DNA of 17,586 bases from Alkalihalobacillus alcalophilus ATCC 27647 = CGMCC 1.3604 (GCF_000292245.2 NZ_ALPT02000081.1:1-17586); one strand, 5' to 3'. Shown: positions 8,356 to 15,486, numbered from the stretch's first letter. Notes: generated from the letters alone by a model not told the origin. Made by a program: numbers and translations.

Positions 8356-8373
8356 GATAATGATAATGATTTT
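8356..8373. promoter_or_regulatory. Candidate Fur-type operator
   Basis: GATAATGATAATGATTTT is three tandem hexamers close to the Fur unit GATAAT. It lies in the divergent region between the membrane protein gene (minus) and the 29-codon gene (plus). A TTGACA -35-like hexamer sits beside it on the minus strand (8378-8373), but no good -10 follows at 17 bp. A TATAAT at 8421-8426 could serve the plus-strand gene. Confidence 0.45.
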
Positions 8374-8531
8374 GTCAAAATTAAGCTTGATAATCCATTT
8401 CTTTTTCTTTCTTAATCCTTTATAATAGTCATAGTTAACTTTTCCAGTGTGCTCAATAAATTCGATAAAGTTTCACTGAATACTTTATACGATTTGAATG
8501 GAACCTGTACATAAAGGGAGGCATATTTATC

Positions 8532-8621
8532 ATGAATACACTTTTAATCCTTGGTGTCAGTGTTGTTTTTCTAATTGCTATCTTTACAGCCGGTTATGAA
8601 GACAACCCACACAAGAAGTAA
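8532..8621 (+). CDS. Small single-pass membrane peptide (29 aa)
   Basis: A short ORF coding for MNTLLILGVSVVFLIAIFTA followed by GYEDNPHKK. About 18 hydrophobic residues form one membrane segment with a short charged, probably cytoplasmic, tail. Support comes from a strong ribosome site (AAAGGGAGG, 10 nt before ATG) and a terminator directly after it. Size and shape recall tiny Bacillus membrane subunits such as CydS-type peptides, but there is no sequence match I can name, and no partner gene is adjacent. A Fur-like box lies 160 bp upstream. Function unknown. Confidence 0.65.
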   Translation: MNTLLILGVSVVFLIAIFTAGYEDNPHKK

Positions 8622-8631
8622 CAAAAGAAAA

Positions 8632-8966
8632 AGGTAGGGACAAAACTACCTAAAAAAGAGTTGGATGACTAAAATGATGGTCATCTAACTTTTTTTATTG
8701 TAAATTCCTTATTTTATATTCAAATAAGAATGGAAGGGTTCAGAAGTATCAAAGGATAAACCCTCTATCTTAGTGGACGAAAACATGCGGAGACTCCCGT
8801 GGGAGCTAGTGGCAAGGCCGAAATCCACTAGTGAAACTAGTTAGTTCGGCGCCACCCCACAGGACGCGGAGCATGATTTTCGGGAACGGTGAGTAGAACA
8901 CTATTCACTGCAATTCCAATAAATATAACCTGCTTTACGTATCAGAGGAGTTTTTTTCAAAGCCTC
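8632..8966 (+). mobile_element. Palindromic MITE-like repeat element, copy B
   Basis: A second copy of the element at 7309. The left end AGGTAGGGACAAAACT matches its inverted terminus; the right end TTTTTTTCAAAGCCTC is degraded. The palindromic core (about 8777-8891) keeps AAACATGCGGAGACTCCCGT, the GTGGCAAGGCCGAA/TTCGGCGCCAC arms and the tip ACTAGT-GAA-ACTAGT at 8827-8841. Sequence between ends and core is unlike copy A. It fills the gap between the 29-codon gene and trmL. Confidence 0.65.
8659..8697 (+). terminator. Terminator of the small peptide gene
   Basis: AGTTGGATGAC (8659-8669), a 10-nt loop and GTCATCTAACT (8680-8690) form an 11-bp stem with one G-U pair, followed by TTTTTTTATT. It lies 38 bp after the 29-codon ORF, inside the left part of repeat copy B. 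Confidence 0.85.
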
Positions 8967-9001
8967 TTTCATTTAAGAAAAGCTTTAACTATTTCCTTAT
9001 A

Positions 9002-9475
9002 TTAGGACAGACCTTTAAACCCTTGCTGGCGAATCGCTTCGTATATGATAATTGCTGCTGTATTCGACAAGTTTAAAGAGCGAATTTTATCCGTCTGAGG
9101 AATTCTGAAGCATCTATCTTTATGCTGCTCAATAATTTCACGTGGAATCCCCGTTGTTTCACGACCAAAAATAAAGAAATGATCTTTTTGTTCATCCGTA
9201 TAATCAAATTCACTATAATTTTTTGTTCCAAATGTCTCAATAAAATAAAACTCTCCCTGTGAATATGTAGTAAACAATTCATCTAATGAATCGTAATAAT
9301 TAATTTTGACATCTGGCCAATAATCACAGCCAGCCCTTTTTAACATCTTATCTTCTGTCGAAAAGCCTAATGGCCTAATTAAATGCAGTGTCGTATTTGT
9401 TCCGACACAAGTACGTGCAATATTTCCTGTATTTGCTGGAATTTCTGGCTGATAAAGAACAACATGTAAACCCAA
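9002..9475 (-). CDS. trmL: tRNA (cytidine(34)-2'-O)-methyltransferase TrmL (CspR)
   Basis: A SPOUT-fold methyltransferase that uses S-adenosylmethionine to 2'-O-methylate nucleotide 34, the wobble base, of leucine tRNAs. The 157 residues match the family size (B. subtilis CspR about 160). The N-terminal HVVLYQPEIPANTGNIART is at 4-22. The knot region carries FGRETTGIP (103-111) and IRSLNLSNTAAI (131-142), which form the cofactor site. The start is TTG at 9473-9475, preceded by AGAGGAG at 7 nt. The longer frame up to 9544 overlaps the promoter and adds residues foreign to the family. It is last in the queG-ogt-yhbB-trmL group but has its own promoter. Confidence 0.94.
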   Translation of the reverse strand: MGLHVVLYQPEIPANTGNIARTCVGTNTTLHLIRPLGFSTEDKMLKRAGCDYWPDVKINYYDSLDELFTTYSQGEFYFIETFGTKNYSEFDYTDEQKDHFFIFGRETTGIPREIIEQHKDRCFRIPQTDKIRSLNLSNTAAIIIYEAIRQQGFKGLS

Positions 9476-9514
9476 ATTAAGCACTCCTCTTCTTACATGA
9501 ACTAAATAAAACTC

Positions 9515-9544
9515 ATTATACCTATTATAGCAAATGAGTTTCAA
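9515..9544 (-). promoter_or_regulatory. SigA-type promoter of trmL
   Basis: TTGAAA (9544-9539), an 18-bp spacer and TATAAT (9520-9515) on the minus strand. The start point would fall near 9508, upstream of the ribosome site and the TTG at 9475. Confidence 0.7.
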
Positions 9545-9569
9545 CTAAACAGATGCTTTTTCAAATTGA

Positions 9570-9621
9570 ATTGGAGGCGACAGAAATCTTTTATCTTCTC
9601 CCCCGTCGCCTAATAATCCAA
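9570..9621. repeat. Inverted repeat between yhbB and trmL
   Basis: AGGCGAC (9575-9581) pairs with GTCGCCT (9605-9611), extended outside by ATTGG/CCAAT with a small interior loop. There is no clean T run on the minus strand, so it may be a weak terminator for the amidase-domain gene or a small repeat. Confidence 0.5.
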
Positions 9622-9659
9622 TGTCACTCACTCCTTCCCCACTTCAAAAAATTAAGCCT

Positions 9660-10648
9660 TTAATCATCCAATATATGAAAAAATTTGTATTTAATTTCTG
9701 GAGTCCATGCGGTTGAATCTTCGTAAGCCCAGTAGCGCATTCGACTATTAGTCGTTTGGGCATTGACAAGAGGTTCCCCATTAAAGTCCTTCGCTACAAC
9801 GATCGTATTATGTTGCCAGACACCATCACCATCAAAATCATAACAAATAACATCACCAGGAATTAACTCACGGGCACTAGACTTTTCCTGTCCCCGAAGT
9901 CCCACCGTCGATCCACTTAAGTACCATCTAAATGAATGTGCCACTGACCAACTAAAGCTCCAATTATTATTTTGATACCACCAACCATTTGAACGATTAG
10001 GATACCCTCTCATTGGGGCACCGCCCGCCCTCATACATTGAGAAATAAAATTCGTACAGTTATCGGTGAATTTTCGATATTCCGGATTATAATCATTCCA
10101 CCAAAGTTCTGCGTATCGAACTGCCTCCATTCGATTAAAAGGAGCCCGCTCATCTTTTTTGAAGTGCTGCCGTTTTTGTTCATCTTCCTTTTGTCTCATT
10201 AGTGGTAAAGGTTGATGCTCAGATAAAAAGGGAAGCGCTCTCTTTTGCAATAAATCTACATTAGTTAAAGGTTTCTCCTCTCCACCTCGAGTCGCTTGAC
10301 GTTTCTCCTGATGATAAGGAGGTATGAATTCACGGTCATCAACTAATTGCTTTTTTTCAAAAATCGCCTTCCGATATTCTACCTTCTCCTCTAAATAAAG
10401 CTTCCCTCTTTGTTTATAGAGCTGCTCATAATGAGAAGCATAGAAAAAATGGGTTTGTAAATCAAGCTTATTCTTTGAGAGAATCTTCCCTTTTACATGA
10501 GAACGAACAAGTTCAACCCCACGCCTCTCGTTTGATTCTCTCTTTCTTTCTAATAAATCCAATTCCCCAGGTACAATAAAAAAGTCTTCCTTTTGAAGAA
10601 AACCACGATTACGATCATCAATTAATTTTTTAATTTTTGTTCAAGCAA
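9660..10648 (-). CDS. yhbB: Amidase-domain (Amidase_6) protein, YhbB-like, frameshifted near start
   Basis: The C-terminal half is a putative amidase domain (Amidase_6, NlpC/P60-like cysteine peptidase fold). Numbering from the internal TTG at 10562: VRYAELWWNDYNPEYRKF at 148-165, catalytic Cys169 in DNCTNFISQC and His251 in QHNTIV. No signal peptide is visible. The N-terminal third is charged and helical. The best start is TTG at 10646-10648, with GAGGTGAT 4 nt upstream, coding for MLEQKLKK. One base is missing in an A6 run (10626-10631) relative to the frame that continues LIDDRNRGFLQKEDFFIV into the body, and the first frame stops within nine codons. Either the run is misread, or the gene uses a weak later start or slippage. 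It follows ogt and precedes trmL. Substrate unknown. Confidence 0.75.
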
Positions 10649-10716
10649 CCGTATCACCTCACTTTTTAAAACCTTATGAGCTAAAGTCTCAAATCATGAA
10701 CAGAGTGTTTTTCACC

Positions 10717-10746
10717 AAAAAAAAGAACCTCTACATAAAGAGGTCC
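10717..10746 (-). terminator. Terminator after ogt
   Basis: On the minus strand GGACCTCT, a short loop and AGAGGTTC (one G-U pair) are followed by eight T (10724-10717). It lies 14 bp past the ogt stop and separates queG-ogt from the amidase gene. Confidence 0.85.
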
Positions 10747-10759
10747 CCAACTTGTTTAT

Positions 10760-11293
10760 TTATGAAGATAACTTCGCTAATGAGCCTTCAAGCATAAGTA
10801 AGTGCTCTTTTTTATCAAGACCGCCACCATAACCAACCATATTTCCATTACTACCAATCACTCGGTGGCAAGGAATAATAATTGGAAGTGGATTTTGATT
10901 ATTGGCTCCTCCAATGGCTCGAACTGCTTTTGGAGATCCAATCATTTCAGCAACCGCTTTATAAGAACTAGTCTCTCCATATTCAATCTTCATTAAGGCA
11001 TTCCAAACCTTTTGTTGAAAAGCGGTACCATGTAAATCAATCGCTACATCAAAATATTTTCTTTCCCCATTAAAATATTCATTTAACTGCTTTTTTACTT
11101 CCGTTAATGTATCATTACACGAGACATATTCACCTTTTAAGCCAAGCTTTTTTAATCGTGCATTTAATGATGCTGTGCTTTTGTCAAAACTACCAAAATG
11201 GATATGACACACGCCTTTATCTGTTGCTAAAATCGTTAGTGGACCGATAGGACTATTCATTTCATCTTGAAATATGCAGTTTTGCGTCGTCAT
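10760..11293 (-). CDS. ogt: Methylated-DNA-[protein]-cysteine S-methyltransferase (Ogt)
   Basis: A suicide DNA-repair protein that moves the alkyl group from O6-alkylguanine, and from O4-alkylthymine, to its own cysteine. The 177 residues match the family. The N-terminal ribonuclease-like domain (about 1-85) leads to the helix-turn-helix region FQQKVWNALMKIEYGETSSY (92-111) and the arginine finger region VRAIGGANNQNP. Acceptor Cys142 sits in PCHRVIG (141-147), followed by GNMVGYGGGL. The ATG has AAGGGAT just upstream. It lies 43 bp after queG on the same strand, so the two probably share a transcript that ends at the following terminator. No Ada-type regulatory domain is fused. Confidence 0.95.
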   Translation of the reverse strand: MTTQNCIFQDEMNSPIGPLTILATDKGVCHIHFGSFDKSTASLNARLKKLGLKGEYVSCNDTLTEVKKQLNEYFNGERKYFDVAIDLHGTAFQQKVWNALMKIEYGETSSYKAVAEMIGSPKAVRAIGGANNQNPLPIIIPCHRVIGSNGNMVGYGGGLDKKEHLLMLEGSLAKLSS

Positions 11294-11336
11294 AATATCC
11301 CTTCTTTCCTACTCGTTTGTTCCTACTGATTTTACC

Positions 11337-12504
11337 TCAAACATTCATTTGATTTCCATCAGTAAAATTCGTATTTTCAAGCAAATTCAGCCCTTTTTCT
11401 ATTTCTACTAACACCTGTTCATCTTTTTCCTTCTCTTTGGCTGTTTTAAGCCAAATCTCTCCTTCTACATGACCGATCTTCCCTATAGCCCAAGCAGCTG
11501 TGCCTCGAATAACAGGCCTCGGATCTTCTTTCAACAATTTTTTTAACACTGGCAAAGCGTTTTTATCTTTAAAATGTCCTAAAGCTAAAATCGCATTTCT
11601 TTGTATCGGTTTTTTCCCTCTCCACGCTCCCGACACATGGCCAAACTTTTCTTTAAATTCTCTATTGCTCATTGTTAATAATGGGATTAATTTCGGTTTC
11701 GCTATTTCCGGGTCAGGTTCAAGTTCGGGATGACGGTGTTCATCAATCCCCTTATTTTTAGGACAAACTTGCTGACATGTATCACAACCATAGAGGCGAT
11801 TTCCGATCTTTTTCCGGTACTCATCCGCAATAAATCCTTTTGTTTGTGTAAGAAATGCGACACATTTTTGTGAATCCAATTGTCCACCTTGTATAAGTGC
11901 TCCGGTTGGACATGCATCAATACACTTCGTACAGCTCCCACATTGGTCAGTAATCGGGGTATCAGGTTCAATCGCAACCGTTGTAATAATATTTCCTAAG
12001 TAAACATAGCTTCCAAATTCAGGAGTGATTATTGCACAATTTTTAGCACTCCAACCAATCCCCGCTCGTTCGGCTACTGCTCGATCTGAGAGCACTCCCG
12101 TATCAACCATTGAGACCGTTTTAGCATCTGGAACTTTCGCTTTAATAAATTCCTCTACTTTTCCTAAACGCTCTCTTAGAACGTCATGATAGTCCATCCC
12201 CCCATGAAGCCCGACAGAAAATGCCTCTTCTTTCTTCTTTTGTGCTCTTAGGTGGATTTTTCATTTTAGATGGATATGCTACAGCAATTGAAATAATTGT
12301 TTGAGCTTTCGGTAATGTTAACGATGGATCGACTCTTTTCTCAATATCAGACTCTTCAAATCCTGATTGATAGCCTAATTCCCTTTGTTTAATAAGTCGC
12401 TCTTTTAATGTAGTAAAGGGATCAGCTGAGGCAAAACCAATTTTATCAATCCCGATACTGACACTATATGCAAGCAGCTCTTTTTTTAACTGGGCGTTTA
12501 TCAT
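11337..12504 (-). pseudogene. queG: Epoxyqueuosine reductase QueG, frameshifted
   Basis: QueG is a cobalamin and [4Fe-4S] enzyme that completes queuosine in tRNA by reducing epoxyqueuosine at position 34. The first part (12504-12184) starts at ATG after AAGGTGA and carries the N-terminal region to GIFCRASWG. The second (from 12197 to 11337) resumes at MDYHDVLRERL and holds both ferredoxin-like clusters (CGSCTKCIDACPTG and CDTCQQVCPKN), QueG signatures such as RAVAERAGIGW and a HEAT-like C-terminal region (RNAILALGHF, RGTAAWAIGKIG). Joining them needs one G fewer in a G6 run (plus-strand 12198-12203) and gives about 384 residues, the normal size. All metal ligands survive. So this is either a recent +1 mutation or a sequencing error. 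The second part has no good ribosome site of its own. ogt follows at 43 bp. Confidence 0.92.
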
Positions 12505-12582
12505 TTCATTTTCACCTTACTTCTAAAAAATCTCGAAACATTAAGTATAACAAACTTTCCAAATGGTCCTTAACACAATTTA

Positions 12583-12591
12583 TGGTAGAAT
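12583..12591 (+). promoter_or_regulatory. Extended -10 promoter
   Basis: TGGTAGAAT (TG at 12583-12584, TAGAAT at 12586-12591) lies 28 bp before the ATG at 12619. No convincing -35 is seen. The ATG at 12592 directly after it would sit upstream of the RNA start, which supports the later start codon. Confidence 0.55.
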
Positions 12592-12618
12592 ATGAACAAA
12601 ACGCTAAGGAGGCTACGA

Positions 12619-13311
12619 ATGATTTCTTATAAAATCGATCCGACACTTTTTACTCATATCCCTACTTTCAAAATAGGTTTGGTTACATACCATCATATCG
12701 TGATTAGTGATTCACCTCAAATGTTAAAAGGAAGACTACAATTTTTTCAAGAAACATTAAGAATCGATTTAGAAGATAAACCTATCACAGACTTCCCTGG
12801 CATCATCAGCTGGCGTGAAACATTCAAAAAACTAAGTATTTCTCCATCAAAGTATCGTCCTTCATCAGAGGCTTTATTCCGTCGCATCAAAAAAGGGGAA
12901 TTTATATCAGCTGTTCATTCAGCTGTTGATATAAATAACTTTTTCTCGTTAAAATATGAAATTCCTATCGGGATTTATAATTTGGAGCAAATCGAAGGAA
13001 ATATCGTCATCCGTTTAGGGAAAGAGTCAGACAAATATTTCGGCTTAAATGGACGTGAACAATCAATGAGTGGAAAATTAATAAGCTCAGATGAGGCTGG
13101 AGCTTTTGGCAGTCCGATTGTCGACTCCAAAAAAACGAAAACAACTGTAGATACAACAAACGCTATCCAAATCTTTTATTTACGCTCCGAAATGTCGGAA
13201 GAAGAATCATTAGAACTTCTTCATGCAAGTGCCAAGATGTTTGAACAAATCCATGGTGGTACGTCTACTGTCACTCTTTTAAGCTCATCAAAGAATAGTG
13301 TGATCGTTTAA
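12619..13311 (+). CDS. B3/B4 domain protein (tRNA-editing-like)
   Basis: A 230-residue free-standing version of the B3/B4 domain of phenylalanyl-tRNA synthetase beta, the domain that hydrolyses wrongly charged tRNA. Family members are mostly uncharacterised and thought to bind or edit tRNA. Visible marks are WRETFKKLSISPSKYRPSSE (near 75-94), AVHSAVDINNFFSLKYEIPI (110-130) with GIYNLEQIEG after it, and a C-terminal strand-helix region around TTNAIQIFYLR and HGGTS. The start at 12619 has AAGGAGG 6 nt upstream. It is divergent from queG and followed by a hairpin region that could end transcription. Two tRNA wobble-modification genes lie close by. Confidence 0.85.
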   Translation: MISYKIDPTLFTHIPTFKIGLVTYHHIVISDSPQMLKGRLQFFQETLRIDLEDKPITDFPGIISWRETFKKLSISPSKYRPSSEALFRRIKKGEFISAVHSAVDINNFFSLKYEIPIGIYNLEQIEGNIVIRLGKESDKYFGLNGREQSMSGKLISSDEAGAFGSPIVDSKKTKTTVDTTNAIQIFYLRSEMSEEESLELLHASAKMFEQIHGGTSTVTLLSSSKNSVIV

Positions 13312-13381
13312 TTTTTTTGAGTTTATGGTTTATTATTTCTCATTTGAGGGAACATGTATATTGAGAACAATTAATCTAGCT

Positions 13382-13469
13382 ACGCCCGTTAGAAGCTCGA
13401 GAAAAATCGGGCGTCCTATCAAGTCAAAATGCGACTTTTTAGTCCGCCCTGTATTTTTTCTCGCTTCTA
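13382..13469 (+). promoter_or_regulatory. Structured leader or attenuator-like region before dps
   Basis: Two competing stems are visible. ACGCCCG (13382-13388) can pair with CGGGCGT (13408-13414). Alternatively a 24-bp arm (13390-13413, TAGAAGCTCGAGAAAA..GGGCG) pairs with 13445-13469 (CGCCC..TTTTTTCTCGCTTCTA), giving GGGCG/CGCCC followed by TGTATTTTTT. An inner AAGTC/GACTT hairpin (13421-13437) is also present. This could simply end the B3/B4 gene or could act as an on/off switch for dps, whose ATG is 41 bp further on. Confidence 0.5.
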
Positions 13470-13509
13470 GGCAAACAGGCTTCGCTTTATAATTAAGGAG
13501 GACGATTAA

Positions 13510-13950
13510 ATGAGTCACGATAAAGTATCAACTATTTTAAACAAACAAGTAGCAAACTGGAGTGTTCTATTTATCAAATTGCATAACTACCATTGGTATG
13601 TTAAAGGTCCTCAATTTTTCACGTTACACGAGAAATTTGAAGAATTATATAATGAAGCAGCTACACATATTGATGAGATAGCAGAACGACTCTTAGCGAT
13701 AAAAGGAAAACCGGTCGCAACGATGCAGGAGTACTTGGAAACAGCCTCTGTTAAAGAAGCAAAAAAAGAGTTAACAGCAGATGATATGGTATCCGATATT
13801 GTCGAGGACTTTAATATCCTCATCGATGAATTAAAAGAAGGAATGGAAGCTGCTGAAGAATTAGGCGACGAAACAAGTGCTGACATGTTACTTGCAATCC
13901 ACCAATCATTAGAAAAACATAACTGGATGTTACGCTCATTTTTAAAATAA
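13510..13950 (+). CDS. dps: Dps family DNA-binding ferritin-like protein
   Basis: A 146-residue mini-ferritin that oxidises and stores iron as a dodecamer and protects DNA from peroxide. Ferroxidase residues have the family spacing: His28 and His40 (in NYHWYVKGPQFFTLHEKFEELY) with Asp55 and Glu59 (in HIDEIAERL). The rest forms the usual four-helix bundle and ends at LEKHNWMLRSFLK. There is no long lysine-rich N-terminal tail. AAGGAGG precedes the ATG at about 8 nt. It is monocistronic with a strong terminator and preceded by a long inverted repeat. TTATAAT at 13487-13493 matches one half of a PerR box but the other half is missing. B. subtilis has two relatives (Dps, SigB-controlled, and MrgA, PerR-controlled); which one this represents is unclear. 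Confidence 0.93.
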   Translation: MSHDKVSTILNKQVANWSVLFIKLHNYHWYVKGPQFFTLHEKFEELYNEAATHIDEIAERLLAIKGKPVATMQEYLETASVKEAKKELTADDMVSDIVEDFNILIDELKEGMEAAEELGDETSADMLLAIHQSLEKHNWMLRSFLK

Positions 13951-13961
13951 AATGACATTTA

Positions 13962-14001
13962 AAAAAACGATAATCGGGGACAGAGCCGATTATCGTTTTT
14001 T
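13962..14001. terminator. Bidirectional terminator after dps
   Basis: A 16-bp perfect stem (arms 13962-13977 and 13986-14001, with CGATAATCGG/CCGATTATCG and A/T flanks) and an 8-nt loop. T6 follows on the plus strand and T on the minus strand, so it can also serve the convergent DUF3298 gene. Confidence 0.9.
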
Positions 14002-14058
14002 GAATGCTTTGGATGAGATGGATTCCCACTTGTCTCCTCCTGACACATTTCCATAAAA

Positions 14059-14667
14059 CTAATAAATCATTTTTCCTAAAGGACCTTGCTCATCAATAAT
14101 ATCTTCAAGTGCATAGACCGAAATTGGAAAATACGTCAGTCCATATACATAAGCTTGGAGCTCATATAATTGAAAATAAATAACGAGCGATTTATCAGCT
14201 ACATAAAAATATTGATTTGGATGAATGCCTTTAAATTCATTTAGCAAATCCATATCCCGTGACTTAATCTGTTCTCGAATTAAATGATTAATTCGTTCCT
14301 GATATTTGGCTCCCTTTTTAAATAAATCTTTTAATGCATATACTTTCCCACTCTCAACATCCATCGTTAAAGAGCGAACCATTGTCAGACCATGTGCTCC
14401 ACCTGAATAAGAGTAATGACTATTCGTCAAGCTCAAAATATTTTGTTGGTTATTTTTCAAATCAAATCCACCTGTTATTTCAGTTTGAGGGTTTTCTAAA
14501 TAACCTTGCTTCCGAATCATCCGATACACTTGAGTTTCAATTCGTTCATTTAAATTTTTTTCAATCGTTCGATTAGATAAACCTGTAATCTGTGGAAAAT
14601 AAATATCTATCCTTGGCTCGACAATATGTCTTGATTTAATTCCAACCGGCAAAATGGAAGTATTCAC
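14059..14667 (-). CDS. DUF3298/DUF4163 (PdaC/RsiV-like) domain protein
   Basis: A 202-residue protein that resembles the DUF4163-DUF3298 pair found in RsiV and next to polysaccharide deacetylase domains. The typical segment GGAHGLTMVRSLTMDVESGK (about residues 88-107) with YALKDLFKKG after it marks DUF3298. The earlier IDIYFPQITGLSN and NERIETQVYRMI belong to DUF4163. No signal peptide or membrane anchor is seen, unusual because most relatives are exported. The start is GTG at 14665-14667 with AGGGGG 8 nt upstream. An ATG at 14685 overlaps the -10 element and is rejected. It has its own promoter and converges on dps. Biochemical role unknown. Confidence 0.8.
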   Translation of the reverse strand: MNTSILPVGIKSRHIVEPRIDIYFPQITGLSNRTIEKNLNERIETQVYRMIRKQGYLENPQTEITGGFDLKNNQQNILSLTNSHYSYSGGAHGLTMVRSLTMDVESGKVYALKDLFKKGAKYQERINHLIREQIKSRDMDLLNEFKGIHPNQYFYVADKSLVIYFQLYELQAYVYGLTYFPISVYALEDIIDEQGPLGKMIY

Positions 14668-14683
14668 CAGAATTTCCCCCTTC

Positions 14684-14712
14684 ATTATACAATCTAAATA
14701 GGCTACTGTTCA
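14684..14712 (-). promoter_or_regulatory. SigA-type promoter of the DUF3298 gene
   Basis: TGAACA (14712-14707), a 17-bp spacer and TATAAT (14689-14684) on the minus strand. The -35 is a four-of-six match. Confidence 0.6.
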
Positions 14713-14789
14713 TATGTATGCAGCTTTCTCTCTCATATTGTACAAATCAAAGGATTCACCAAAATAATCGAAATTTTCTTATCTTTCTG

Positions 14790-14798
14790 TGGTATGAT
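14790..14798 (+). promoter_or_regulatory. Extended -10 promoter of the ABM gene
   Basis: TGGTATGAT (TG at 14790-14791, TATGAT at 14793-14798) lies 32 bp before the ATG. A -35 is not obvious. Confidence 0.5.
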
Positions 14799-14829
14799 TG
14801 GAAAAATCTAATCTATCGGAGGTTAAATT

Positions 14830-15123
14830 ATGATTGTAGAAGCTGTATTTTTATTTATTAAATCTGGACAGGAGGAAAGTTTTGAACAAAGCTTTTCAGA
14901 AGCAGCCCCCATTATTTCGAGCATGAATGGTTATCTTTCACACCGCCTGCAACGCTGCCTAGAAACAAAAGGAAAGTATTTATTAACAGTCGAATGGGAA
15001 CGATTAAAAGATCATACAATTGGCTTTAGACAATCACCAGAATATCTAAACTGGAAAGAAAAACTCCACCATTATTACGAGCCTTTTCCAGAGGTTGAAC
15101 ATTTTACGATTATTCATTCGTAA
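14830..15123 (+). CDS. Antibiotic biosynthesis monooxygenase (ABM) domain protein
   Basis: A 97-residue single-domain protein of the dimeric ferredoxin-like-barrel ABM superfamily, which includes quinol monooxygenases, IsdG-type haem oxygenases and many of unknown role. Supporting features are the strand AVFLFIKSGQEESFEQSFSEA (5-25), SSMNGYLSHRLQRCLE (30-45), YLLTVEWERLKDHTIGFRQS and the ending SPEYLNWKEKLHHYYEPFPEVEHF. The shape matches YgiN-like proteins rather than IsdG. CGGAGGT precedes the ATG at 6 nt. It is monocistronic, and a region of repeats follows. Substrate cannot be deduced. Confidence 0.85.
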   Translation: MIVEAVFLFIKSGQEESFEQSFSEAAPIISSMNGYLSHRLQRCLETKGKYLLTVEWERLKDHTIGFRQSPEYLNWKEKLHHYYEPFPEVEHFTIIHS

Positions 15124-15148
15124 ATAGGGTGCCATTCTAAAAAACACT

Positions 15149-15262
15149 TGTAGTTAGTACTTGTCTTATTGTGTCTACTCCACTAACTGCATGCCCACAG
15201 CAATAGCAGGTGAGCCGGGAGCCTCTCGCCATGGTGCGGGGTCTCCCGTGTTTCACTATTGT
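15149..15262. repeat. Two imperfect inverted repeats downstream of the ABM gene
   Basis: First, TGTAGTTAGT (from 15149) pairs with ACTAACTGCA (to 15191). Second, GCAATAG (15200-15206) with CTATTGT (15256-15262) encloses CGGGAG (15216-15221) with CTCCCG (15243-15248). The GGGAGACCCCGC motif on the minus strand recalls degraded Bacillaceae palindromic repeats. Confidence 0.5.
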
Positions 15263-15296
15263 ACCCCCTGAAAAAGTCCTTTTGTTTTTTTAGAGA

Positions 15297-15486
15297 AGGC
15301 TGGGGCAAAACCCATCTTTGACATAAAAAAGCCGGTGAAATTTGACCAGCTTTCATCCATTTTATTAGAGAGATAATGAATAGCCATGTGTTGAGCTCTA
15401 TTCACCGCTCCCGAAAATCATGCTCCGCTAGAGGACAGGGTAATCTCCATTTTTTACTTTCTAAAGCCTAGTTATGTCCCAGCCTC
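15297..15486 (-). mobile_element. Palindromic MITE-like repeat, copy C (internally deleted)
   Basis: Minus-strand copy of the element at 7309. Both termini are present (AGGCTGGGGCAAAAC on the plus strand at the left; GAGGCTGGGACATAAC read on the minus strand at the right). It shares the outer part with copy A (GAGCGGTGAATAGAGCTC, and the GATTACCCTGT segment). The palindromic core is gone: CTAGCGG joins directly to AGCATGATTTTCGGG, as if deleted between two GCGGA repeats. Confidence 0.7.

Noticed and set aside
9476..9544. Longer TrmL start
   Set aside because: It overlaps the promoter, adds residues foreign to the family, and TTG at 9475 has AGAGGAG at the right distance.
12592..12618. Earlier ATG for the B3/B4 gene
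   Set aside because: It abuts the -10 element and would precede the transcript; the ATG at 12619 has AAGGAGG.
13488..13493. TATAAT as the dps -10 box
   Set aside because: It sits directly before AAGGAGG, so the transcript would begin inside the ribosome site. Only half a PerR box is present.
13611..13958. 115-codon open frame opposite dps
   Set aside because: Shadow of dps on the opposite strand with no ribosome site or recognisable features.
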